Below are positions 1 through 6,883 of a stretch of DNA of 64,000 bases, piece after piece. This DNA is from Paracerasibacillus soli (GTDB taxonomy: Bacteria > Bacillota > Bacilli > Bacillales > Amphibacillaceae), in assembly GCF_034006335.1 (NCBI RefSeq), contig NZ_JAWDIQ010000001.1, one strand, 5' to 3'. The notes under the pieces are model-generated. The model searched no databases and was not told the origin of the DNA. It saw nothing but the letters and a program-made list of their open reading frames with translations. Numbering within the stretch: position 1 is the stretch's first letter; the number at the start of each line of letters is the position of its first letter. The translations under genes and the position numbers were made by a program.

Positions 1-246
1 TTAATCATCCTTATCGTCCCTAACTTAAGTGGCAGAACAAAAGAGGTTAATAGCAAAGGTTGTCAAGCACTTGTTTCTGTTGTACAAACACAGGTTGAGG
101 CTTATGCACTCGACCACGGACAGCTTCCATCAGATCTTCAGCAACTAGCAGCAGAAAATTATATTTCTGAGGAACAATTCACATGTCCTAATAACAAAAA
201 TTTGGTATATGACAGTAGCTCTGGAAAAGTCTCTGCACCAAATTAG
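1..246 (+). CDS. comGC: ComGC major competence pseudopilin (5' end outside window)
   Basis: The open frame enters from the window edge and ends at 246. It encodes the last 81 residues of the major pseudopilin of the DNA-uptake pseudopilus: hydrophobic helix remnant (LIILIVPNL), then a globular part with two cysteines (GCQALV and FTCPNN), which form the intramolecular disulfide known in ComGC. The prepilin cleavage site and the upstream comGA and comGB are not in the window. comGD follows after 4 bp, the normal comG operon order. Identification rests on the family pattern plus synteny with comGD-comGG. Confidence 0.9.
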   Translation, partial: LIILIVPNLSGRTKEVNSKGCQALVSVVQTQVEAYALDHGQLPSDLQQLAAENYISEEQFTCPNNKNLVYDSSSGKVSAPN

Positions 247-250
247 GAAA

Positions 251-694
251 ATGAAAAAGGTCTCTATAAAACAATATAACGGCTTCACATTAATTGAAAC
301 TATCATATGTCTAAGTATTTTGTCCATTATGCTACTGTTCACTATTCCAATCACATATACCACAATCGATAAACAAAAGGAAACCCAATTTCTCAACAAC
401 TTGCAATCAGACATCTTATTCCTACAAAATATGTCGATCAATAAACGAGGGCATGATATTCATGTCGAGTTTCTTTCTCATCATTATCTTATTTATACAG
501 GATTATTTAATTTCCCAACTATGCGGCAATATCCTAATGGTTGGGAAGCTTTACCCCAAAGCATGCAAAAAATATCATTTACAAATGGGTATATAACACC
601 TGCAGGCAGCGTGTTATTTCGTACATCAACAAAAGAAATAAGAGTCGTCTTTCCACTTGGGAAAGGAAGAGGATATATACGTGTGGAAGAATAA
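251..694 (+). CDS. comGD: ComGD minor competence pseudopilin
   Basis: This 147-residue type IV pilin-like protein has a short basic leader, then a prepilin cleavage motif and transmembrane helix (GFTLIETIICLSILSIM, residues about 11-27), with the conserved glutamate after the cleavage site. The ATG at 251 is preferred over an upstream start at 209 because it follows AGGAAA and puts the pilin motif at the usual distance. It is a minor pseudopilin, processed by ComC and assembled with ComGC for transformation. It overlaps the start of comGE by 14 bp. Confidence 0.88.
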   Translation: MKKVSIKQYNGFTLIETIICLSILSIMLLFTIPITYTTIDKQKETQFLNNLQSDILFLQNMSINKRGHDIHVEFLSHHYLIYTGLFNFPTMRQYPNGWEALPQSMQKISFTNGYITPAGSVLFRTSTKEIRVVFPLGKGRGYIRVEE

Positions 695-1012
695 ACAAGG
701 CTATATTTTAATCGAAACGATGATAAGTTGCACCCTTTTATTTACATGTATCATGACGATTAGTCCCATTCTCTCATTATTAAATAAAGAAGAATGTTAT
801 TAAGTGAGAGGATACATTATGTACACTACTTACACGATATGATACAACCATTATTGTTTGAAGGCATCACACCTAAAGATATGAGTATAGAGCTGGAAGA
901 CGCCTTTGTAACCTTTACGTACGAAGAAAATTTAATAAAAGGATGTGTGAATTGGAAGAATGCAAAAAGGGTCCAAGAAGAGATTTGCCTTTATGGGTAT
1001 CCTGTACGATAA
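681..1012 (+). CDS. comGE: ComGE minor pseudopilin, frame interrupted
   Basis: A GTG at 681 opens a frame encoding a pilin-type N-terminus (NKQGYILIETMISCTLLF), but it stops at 801-803 after 40 residues. The rest of a ComGE-sized protein continues in another frame from about 790 to 1012 (ending ICLYGYPVR). Together they give about 110 residues, close to B. subtilis ComGE. Operon position between comGD and comGF supports the call. The break is a 1-nt frame change near 785-800, in keeping with the many indels in this window. A real comGE mutation cannot be excluded from this read alone. Confidence 0.75.
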
Positions 1013-1415
1013 CCGTGGATACTCGCTAGTTTCTTTACTAATGGCTATTACACTCCTATCGCTATTGTTCCCACTTATGGCACAAATTTTAAACATGACA
1101 CGTACACATGAAGAATCCTTGTATGACATCACTTCTATCCATCAATTCTTTTATTTCCTGCAAGAGGAAATGAAAGATGCGCAAGATTTCCAAATTAGGG
1201 ATCAAACACTCTATCTGACACTATATAACGATGATATTATATCCTTCCAACAACATCATCAAACGGTATCGAGAAAGTTAAATAATCAAGGTCACCTTAT
1301 TTACTTACGCGATGTTGACTATCTTTCCTTTATACCACGGTCTTATGGCTTTCAAGTGATGATTAGAACAATAAAAGGAGATGAATATGAAAAAACAATG
1401 GTCCTCTATCCATAA
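993..1415 (+). CDS. comGF: ComGF competence pseudopilus protein
   Basis: The 140-residue product starts MGILYDNRGYSLVSLLMAI, a pilin-like leader with a hydrophobic helix at about residues 8-30, followed by a soluble domain ending RTIKGDEYEKTMVLYP. ComGF lacks a fully canonical prepilin motif in many Bacilli, which fits here. The ATG at 993 is chosen over 960 because it places the hydrophobic helix close to the N-terminus. It overlaps comGE by 20 bp and comGG by 29 bp, so translation of the operon is probably coupled. Confidence 0.83.
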   Translation: MGILYDNRGYSLVSLLMAITLLSLLFPLMAQILNMTRTHEESLYDITSIHQFFYFLQEEMKDAQDFQIRDQTLYLTLYNDDIISFQQHHQTVSRKLNNQGHLIYLRDVDYLSFIPRSYGFQVMIRTIKGDEYEKTMVLYP

Positions 1416-1782
1416 TCAAGCTGGTTTTTTTCTACCAACTGTTTTATTGGTCATAACAGTCGTGTTTATTATGATATCCGCTAGTATTATACGTTACAAA
1501 AATGAGCTACATGTTGCACATCAACTCATCAATTATGTAGAAATTGAAACATTATTTCAGATAAGCCTCACTGCATTTAAAAATGATTACTACAACCATT
1601 TATTAGACGAAAATAATCACATATATTATAACTTCCCAAATGGTCATGTAGCAGTAGATTGGAAAGAGCAGGAAGAATTTACACAAGTATTATTTATCAT
1701 CACACCAGCAGGAAAAGATAGCTCGTCCTCTTTTACTTATCGGATACCTATTCAGAAGTCAGATATAGAAAATATTGACTAA
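1387..1782 (+). CDS. comGG: ComGG competence protein
   Basis: This 131-residue protein has one N-terminal transmembrane segment (GFFLPTVLLVITVVFIMISASIIRY) and a soluble C-terminal domain, matching the ComGG layout. AAAAGGAG at 1373-1380 favours the ATG at 1387 rather than the one at 1381. It is the last comG gene; no terminator is obvious directly after it. The assignment is largely positional, because ComGG sequences diverge strongly between genera. Confidence 0.78.
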   Translation: MKKQWSSIHNQAGFFLPTVLLVITVVFIMISASIIRYKNELHVAHQLINYVEIETLFQISLTAFKNDYYNHLLDENNHIYYNFPNGHVAVDWKEQEEFTQVLFIITPAGKDSSSSFTYRIPIQKSDIENID

Positions 1783-1887
1783 TATATGTCTTTTCATGTG
1801 TATACTTTTTGACAAATCATTGTAAATTAAAATTTCCTAAACATTATTTACTATAATGAAAGTAACAAACGTATTGGAGTGTTTATA

Positions 1888-2583
1888 ATGGAAAAAACTT
1901 TAAGACTAACAAGTGTTTTAAGTGATCCTACTCGATTTAACGTATACCAATATATTGTGGAGCACCACAAAGAAGTAACAGTATCTGAAATTGCCAAAGA
2001 ATTTAACATTCATCCAAATGTTGCCCGATTACACTTGTCCAAACTTGAAGATGTATACTTATTGCAATCTTACACACAAAAGACTGGAAAAGGCGGTAGA
2101 CCTAGCCGGCTTTATTGCTTATCCGATCAAGTAATAGAACTAAATTTTCCACATCGGGATTATAAGTTATTATCAACTCTGGCTATTGACACACTCGTCG
2201 GCTTAGGTGACATCGGAAAAAAAGCGCTATACGAAACTGGTTATAATTACGGATTAAAAGTAATGGAACGTTACCATACACCGGCTACAACTGAATTAAA
2301 CATGGACGAATGCTTACAAATTTTAAGTGATGCCGGCCGCATGCTTGGAATGTATCCATCCTTTACCTATGATGAAAAATCACATGTTGTTCATTTCACA
2401 GTCAATAATTGTCCTTTTAAAGAGGTAGCAGCCAAAAATCACGAGATAGTTTGTGAAATGCATCATAGTTTCTTTCAGGGTATATTTGAATCACTCTTTA
2501 CGGATATTGAATTAATTACGGGTAATACTATGTTTAGTGGTTGTGAAAACTGTAGTTATACCGCAAAAATTTCTAACATATAA
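1888..2583 (+). CDS. ArsR/SufR-like winged-helix regulator with C-terminal cysteines
   Basis: This 231-residue protein has an N-terminal winged helix (SEIAKEFNIHPNVARLHLSKLED, about residues 33-55, then the wing GKGGRPSRLYCLS) and a C-terminal domain with cysteines at about 175, 189, 219 and 222 (NCPF, VCEMHH, CENC). The COG2345/SufR group uses similarly placed cysteines to hold an Fe-S cluster, so metal or cluster sensing is plausible but inferred. TTGGAG at 1874-1879 supports the ATG at 1888 over a GTG at 1879. A TATAAT lies at 1852-1857. It sits between comG and yqgY with no obvious target beside it. Confidence 0.72.
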   Translation: MEKTLRLTSVLSDPTRFNVYQYIVEHHKEVTVSEIAKEFNIHPNVARLHLSKLEDVYLLQSYTQKTGKGGRPSRLYCLSDQVIELNFPHRDYKLLSTLAIDTLVGLGDIGKKALYETGYNYGLKVMERYHTPATTELNMDECLQILSDAGRMLGMYPSFTYDEKSHVVHFTVNNCPFKEVAAKNHEIVCEMHHSFFQGIFESLFTDIELITGNTMFSGCENCSYTAKISNI

Positions 2584-2654
2584 CACGTTTTATTTACTTT
2601 ATGAGCATCCTCGTATATAATTACAATGAAAAGGTTATCAAAGGAGGGGAAAGC

Positions 2655-2897
2655 ATGGACCGAGTGTTTCGTATGCTTGCCTTTTGGACAGGAATATTTA
2701 CTGTAATGTTTTATGTCGGTGACATGAAATCAGTTGCACTACTATTCCTTCTTCAAACAGCTTTTTTCCTTACAATAGGTTATTTAAAGCTTTCTGAGCG
2801 TATGTACATGTATTTGTTCGGAATCTATTGTACAGTATTTCTAATTGGATTCACATGGTACTCTGAATTTATTCTTGTACCGGGTTTTGGGCACTAA
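2655..2897 (+). CDS. yqgY: YqgY-like small membrane protein (DUF2626)
   Basis: The 80-residue product has two to three predicted membrane segments (MLAFWTGIFTVMFYVG, ALLFLLQTAFFLTIGYL, MYLFGIYCTVFLIGFTWY) and matches the size and pattern of the DUF2626/YqgY family of Bacilli, whose function is unknown. A strong ribosome site AAAGGAGGGG at 2641-2650 fixes the ATG at 2655, not the in-frame ATG at 2601. It lies next to yqgX, as in B. subtilis, and is followed by an intrinsic terminator at 2938-2969. Confidence 0.82.
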   Translation: MDRVFRMLAFWTGIFTVMFYVGDMKSVALLFLLQTAFFLTIGYLKLSERMYMYLFGIYCTVFLIGFTWYSEFILVPGFGH

Positions 2898-2937
2898 TTT
2901 TTTAGATATCATACATAAGGTGCCATTGTTTCCAATT

Positions 2938-2969
2938 AAAAAGTTCCCACTTCATAGTGGGAACTTTTT
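2938..2969 (+). terminator. Intrinsic terminator after yqgY
   Basis: A perfect 13-bp stem (AAAAAGTTCCCAC / GTGGGAACTTTTT) with a 6-nt loop ends in a T-run. It closes the regulator-yqgY transcription unit. Confidence 0.85.
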
Positions 2970-3011
2970 AATTTATTTCGGATTACATATTGTTTAGGAA
3001 TGTTATCACTA

Positions 3012-3040
3012 TTGACATCATGTTTATATACCTTTATAGT
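3012..3040 (+). promoter_or_regulatory. Near-consensus sigma-A promoter with no ORF downstream
   Basis: TTGACA at 3012-3017 and TATAGT at 3035-3040 are separated by exactly 17 bp. The next element on this strand is a terminator at 3096-3129, with no open frame between, so the promoter most likely drives a short RNA. Confidence 0.7.
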
Positions 3041-3046
3041 AAGAAT

Positions 3047-3128
3047 TGTAGCTTAACTTTTATCCCTAACCAACAAAAGCGAAGCACATCCCCCCAAGAG
3101 ACTGATTTTATTCAGTCTCTTTTGCTTT
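3047..3128 (+). ncRNA. Candidate C-rich small regulatory RNA of about 80 nt
   Basis: The segment begins about 7 nt after a near-perfect sigma-A promoter and ends in an intrinsic terminator. Its unpaired middle carries ACATCCCCCC at about 3086-3095, a C-run complementary to G-rich Shine-Dalgarno sequences. FsrA-, RsaE/RoxS- and RsaA-type Firmicute sRNAs pair with mRNAs through similar C-rich motifs. No ORF or ribosome site lies inside. It sits between convergent yqgY and yqgX. Homology to a named sRNA cannot be judged here; the promoter, terminator and C-run are direct observations, the function is inference. Confidence 0.55.
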
Positions 3129-3129
3129 A
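3096..3129 (+). terminator. Intrinsic terminator of the small RNA candidate
   Basis: AGAGACTGA (3097-3105) pairs with TCAGTCTCT (3112-3120) across a short A/T loop, followed by TTTTGCTTT on the + strand. On the - strand there is no T-run, so it does not read as the yqgX terminator. Confidence 0.75.
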
Positions 3130-3131
3130 TA

Positions 3132-3764
3132 TTATCTAGCTGAAACAAATGGATTCTCGCGCTTTTCCTCCCCAATGGTTGTACTTGATCCATGTCCTGG
3201 ATAAACAATATAATCGTCTTGTAGTATGTATAACTTTTCTTGGATACTTTCTACCAATTGACTATAATCCCCACCCGGCAAGTCAGTTCGACCTATACCA
3301 CGTTGAAATAGCACATCACCAGAGACAACAAACTTGGCGTCCTCAAAAACAAAACTTGTACTTCCAGGTGAATGACCAGGTGTATGGAGGACATCAAATG
3401 AAAGTGTACCAATTTGATACCTACCAGGTTGTAATGTCTTTTCTGCTTCGTCTGTTATAATTGGTTTATTAAAATAAAAGAGTGATCGGTTTAAATTACC
3501 ATCAGAGAGCCAATTCTTTTCTTTATCATGCAAATAAACATCTATTTGATAATACTTTCGGAGATAATCAACTGCTCCAATATGATCAAAATGAGCATGT
3601 GTTAGTAATATTGCATTTGGCTTTTTATCCAAAGATTCCAAGTATGTCATTACTTCCTTAGGGTCACCACCGGGATCAACAATTAAACATCCTTCTTGAT
3701 TACTTATAACATAACAATTTGTACCCAATGGCCCTAGTTGAAAAGATTGTATTTGTATTTCCAT
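3132..3764 (-). CDS. yqgX: MBL-fold metallohydrolase YqgX (glyoxalase II-like)
   Basis: This 210-residue metallo-beta-lactamase-fold hydrolase has the metal motif THAHFDH (about residues 57-63), GDVLF with the bridging aspartate, a later histidine at TPGHSPGS and YPGHGSST near the C-terminus. The family includes hydroxyacylglutathione hydrolase-like enzymes; YqgX has been linked to methylglyoxal/bacillithiol detoxification, but the substrate is not visible here. AGGTGGAG upstream selects the ATG at 3764 over an in-frame start at 3827. It is convergent with the small RNA candidate. Confidence 0.88.
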   Translation of the reverse strand: MEIQIQSFQLGPLGTNCYVISNQEGCLIVDPGGDPKEVMTYLESLDKKPNAILLTHAHFDHIGAVDYLRKYYQIDVYLHDKEKNWLSDGNLNRSLFYFNKPIITDEAEKTLQPGRYQIGTLSFDVLHTPGHSPGSTSFVFEDAKFVVSGDVLFQRGIGRTDLPGGDYSQLVESIQEKLYILQDDYIVYPGHGSSTTIGEEKRENPFVSAR

Positions 3765-3895
3765 TTTGCACTCCACCTCATTCACATCATTATTTGAATT
3801 AATTTTAAAAATAAGCACCCCTCGCATTGCATACCGCTTTCAATTCATAGTCGACCCAAACTGTTCAGTAGTAAAAACTTGTCTTTAAACTTAAT

Positions 3896-4145
3896 TAGCT
3901 CGCTAACGTCGCTTCGGCAGAATACTTCGCTTTCCGCGGGCACGGCCTTGCCCCAACACTGGGGTATGCCGACGTTGGGCGCAAAGCCCGTATTTAGTCG
4001 GCCCTCCTTAAATTGTTTCCTGTGGGGTTTCCGACGCACAGGACATGCTAGCGCAGGCGTTACAACAGGACGTGGTGAACTTAGCCCTGGTTCGCGTTCA
4101 TCTGGTGCTGTTCCCGCAGGACACTACGACAGCGAAGCATCGGAC
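3896..4145 (-). repeat. GC-rich structured intergenic repeat, copy A (inverted)
   Basis: This 250-bp block is visibly far richer in G+C than the flanking AT-rich DNA. Read on the - strand it shares blocks with copy B: the GTCCTGTGCGTCGGA core (on the + strand at 4030-4052 as its complement) and CGCGGAAAGCGAAGT (3924-3939). It contains short self-complementary segments such as GCCCCAACACTGGGG. An ORF spanning it (3879-4181, +) looks spurious because its reading simply traces the repeat. Confidence 0.65.
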
Positions 4146-4243
4146 GATAAAATGCAATTTTTTTCGCATTTTAATGTGTAAAATCCGAATATCTAATTAA
4201 TTAATGAGCAATAGATTTCACAATTTAAAATACAAATACTAGC

Positions 4244-4546
4244 GGAGAAAAAACACGGAGACTCGAAAAAGATAAAACGTCTTTTCCTCGTACGATGTCA
4301 TGCTGACGAAGCGCTCCTTGTCCTGTGGGAGGTCGGCTAAAAGCGGTCACGTCCTGTGACCAATGCCGACACTAGAACGTCTTGTTCTTCGCCCGGCCTA
4401 GATGAGACCCCACAGTGCGTTAGCACGAGGTCGATGAAACCGTCACGTCCTGTGACTTCATCGACACTAGCACGTCCTGTGCGTCGGAGGCTCATCAGCC
4501 GCCCACGGAAAGCGTAGTGTTTTTCCGTAGCGGGAAACTTGCACAT
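4244..4546 (+). repeat. GC-rich structured intergenic repeat, copy B
   Basis: The block contains two related units, at about 4345-4388 and 4440-4485. Each has the hairpin GTCAC-GTCCT-GTGAC followed by CGACACTAG and an ACGTCCTGT-like word. It ends with GTGCGTCGGAGG, CCACGGAAAGCGTAGT (4503-4519) and TTCCGTAGCGG (4523-4533). The last two words recur at 62161-62191. Copy A lies upstream in opposite orientation, separated by about 100 bp of AT-rich DNA. No protein function is supported. Confidence 0.65.
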
Positions 4547-4740
4547 ATTAGTTACGAGACAGTTTGGTTCTATTATATAATAACGACATTCTTTCGGAAA
4601 ACAGTATAAAAGGATTTACCTCGACAAATAACAGTTTATCATATAAAATAATGTTTAGTAATTAGATACATACTATAATAGGTGACGAATGGAATTTATT
4701 ATCCAAACGAACGATACATAAGTAAGGAGGATATGACGAA

Positions 4741-4919
4741 ATGCAACATCTAGTACTAGCAACAATATTATTGCTTGTTGCACTGTTATCTGTAGTGTCA
4801 TATTTAGATCATTAAAAGTAAAAAATCTATTGGCTATTGCCTTTTCTGCTTTATCCGTAGCGTCATTTGGATTCTTCTCAGTTGCTACGATTATTGATGT
4901 TATTAAAAACTCATTGTAA
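4741..4919 (+). CDS. yqgW: YqgW-like small membrane protein (DUF2759), frameshifted
   Basis: AAGGAGG at 4723-4729 precedes ATG 4741. The frame encodes MQHLVLATILLLVALLSVV and then stops at once. Shifting by one base near 4796-4802 gives a continuation FRSLKVKNLLAIAFSALSVASFGFFSVATIIDVIKNSL ending at 4919. Joined, the product is about 59 residues with two membrane helices around an RSLKxKN loop, matching the YqgW/DUF2759 pattern. The break is probably a 1-nt sequencing deletion. The group II intron begins 2 bp after its stop, on the other strand. Confidence 0.7.
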
Positions 4920-4920
4920 A

Positions 4921-6801
4921 ATCGAGTAGGAGGAGGTGACTAACCTCCGACCTCTCACACCACCGTACGTACGGTTCCGTATACGGCGGTTTCATTTAAG
5001 TCCAACGTAATGTTAGATATCGATAATATAGACTCTTTAGCCCTTGGTTTGACCAGTATTGGTCACCAAGGGCTTTATGCAAGATTGGGCTATTGGCTAT
5101 TCGCCAATAGGCTTTCCTTGTGTTTGCCCATTCCCACGCCTTTCCTTTTTTGATTCCTTGTTTCATTAAGTTCTTATACTTTGTTTTGACTTTCTTCCAT
5201 TCCTTCCAACGTATCATTCGTAGTCTTCTTCGAATCCAGCCATCTAGACTTTTGAATATAGAAGGTGTATCTGCCAGTTGGTAATAACCAAGCCAGCCCA
5301 CTAGATATCGATTTAATTTCTGGATTCTATCCTTCATATTCATAGATTTACTTCTAGAAGTTAGTTCTCTGATACGTTGTTTGAAACGTTGGATACTTTC
5401 TTTAGAAACCCGAATCTTCGGTTCTTTCTTATGGACAGTGAAAGAAAAGCCAAGGAATTTGCGTTTCCACGGGCGGTCTACTGCACTTTTCTGTTCATTT
5501 ACTTTTAGTTTAAGTTTTCCTTCAATGAAATTGGTAATACTATTCATCACTCGCAAGCCGGCTCTTTTGGAGCGTACATAAATATTACAATCGTCCGCAT
5601 AGCGGACGAAATGAAGCCCTCTTTTCTCCATTTCCTTGTCTAACTCATCTAGGACAATATTTGAAAGTAGTGGACTCAATGGGCCGCCCTGCGGCGCTCC
5701 TTCTGTGTTTGGACGCACTATCCCGTCCTCCATTACACCTGCTTGTAGATATCTGCGAATTAGTTTAAGCACTCTGGGGTCATTAATCCTTTGGCTCAAT
5801 GTACGCATTAATCTATCGTGATTAACTTTATCAAAGAATTTCTCTAAATCCATGTCAACGACCCAACGATATCCCTGTTTAATATAGTTTCTCGCCTCTC
5901 TTACAGCGTCATGCCCCCGTCTTTTAGGACGAAATCCATAGCTATGTGGAGAGAATGTTGGGTCATAAATATCTGTCAGGACTTGTGCAATTGCTTGTTG
6001 GAGGAATCGGTCCATCACAGTAGGAATCCCCAACTTCCTCTTCCGCCGTTTGGTTTCGGGATTTCGACACGACGAACGGGTTGAGGATAGTAGGTTCCTT
6101 TTTCGAGTTGTCCTCGAATGGTAGTCCAGTGTTCCAAGATATGCGCTCGTAGGTTTTGTACAGGCATTTCATCTACACCGTGACTTCCTTTATTTTCTTC
6201 TACGCGTGTTATCGCTTGTATTAGATTTTCCCGTGATAGTATTCTCTCCAACATGGTATCTAACTCCTACGTGAATTGTCCTTTCTTCTTGTGTGGCAAC
6301 TACTTTCCGCCCTTCTAATGTCCCCCACGGATTCACCATTTCCTCCATTAGGAAGGAATAAATGTTTCTGCTTCATTAAGTGTTGCGTACGTAAAGAGGC
6401 AATTCTTCTTAAATGATTCGGCCCTTCCTAGATATTCTAGAAGTATCTAGTACTATGGCTTCTGCTGATTTCTAGTAGTTCAGCGAACATTCGCATGTTC
6501 GGTTACGCAATGGGTTGCGCATTTCTACCAACCTCCCCGGGTAAGGATGCAATCTTTCCTTCCACCTATCTGCTTCATTTACTCTGTATCACCTTCGACA
6601 GAAAGGACTTTGTTTTGTATTGCAAACTCATCCAATGATACCTAGCCTTATATGAAGTTTGTGTTCCTCAGACCGGAAGTTTGCCGCCCGCTTCCTTCAG
6701 ATTCCGCGTCACCACGGACACCCTTGCGTTGAGCTAACCGCTACTTCTGTCTTCACGGCTCGGGACTTTCACCCTAGAGATTACACCCATGCCGGGCGCA
6801 C
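4921..6801 (-). mobile_element. Group IIC intron, O. iheyensis type
   Basis: On the - strand the element opens GTGCGCCCGGCATGGGTG at 6801 and ends TACTCGAT at 4921. In between are recognisable group II parts: a long structured domain I (6260-6800), the reverse transcriptase ORF in domain IV, domain V at 4951-4992 (CCGCCGTATAC ... GGTGGTGTGAGAGG) and a domain VI hairpin GGAGG-ttagtca-CCTCC. Sequence from 6800 down to about 6540 and domain V agree closely with what I recall of the O. iheyensis group IIC ribozyme. The intron sits directly after an intrinsic terminator on its own strand (6805-6837), the known target preference of class C introns. Length 1881 nt. Confidence 0.88.
4996..6254 (-). 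CDS. ltrA: Group II intron reverse transcriptase/maturase (frameshifted)
   Basis: The intron-encoded protein begins MLERILSRENLIQAITRV (start 6254) and contains GSHGVDEM, RRVEIPKPNGG, the RT core GIPTVMDRFLQQAIAQVL, GFRPKRRGHDAVREA, EGAPQGGPLSPLLSNIVLDELD and the catalytic YADD box (FVRYADDCNIYV), then a maturase domain X region with GWLGYY. No HNH endonuclease domain follows, as expected for class C. A 1-nt frame change near 6030-6040 (after PKPNGG) splits it in two; all RT motifs are otherwise intact, so a sequencing deletion is likely. About 419 residues when joined. Confidence 0.87.
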
Positions 6802-6804
6802 AAC

Positions 6805-6837
6805 CAATAAAAGAGGATGCAAATGCATCCTCTTTTT
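6805..6837 (-). terminator. Intrinsic terminator forming the intron insertion target
   Basis: GAGGATGC pairs with GCATCCTC (6813-6820/6825-6832) and is followed on the - strand by TTTTATT, then directly by the intron 5' end at 6801. This is the second of two tandem terminators after the LTA synthase-like gene. Confidence 0.8.
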
Positions 6838-6844
6838 AATATTT

Positions 6845-6883
6845 AAAAAGAAGCAAAGTGAAGATAACTCCACTTTACTTCTT
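6845..6883 (-). terminator. First intrinsic terminator after the LTA synthase-like gene
   Basis: AAGAAGYAAAGTG pairs with CACTTTRCTTCTT across a 10-nt loop, and the - strand continues with TTTTTAAAT. It overlaps the stop codon of the upstream gene at 6883-6885. Confidence 0.78.

Noticed and set aside
3879..4181. Open frame of 100 codons on the + strand
   Set aside because: It traces the GC-rich repeat and shares RRTG-AS-VTGR strings with a frame in copy B; no ribosome site and no protein-like pattern.
4337..4546. Open frame of 69 codons on the - strand
   Set aside because: It lies wholly within repeat copy B and has no ribosome site; explained by low stop density in GC-rich DNA.
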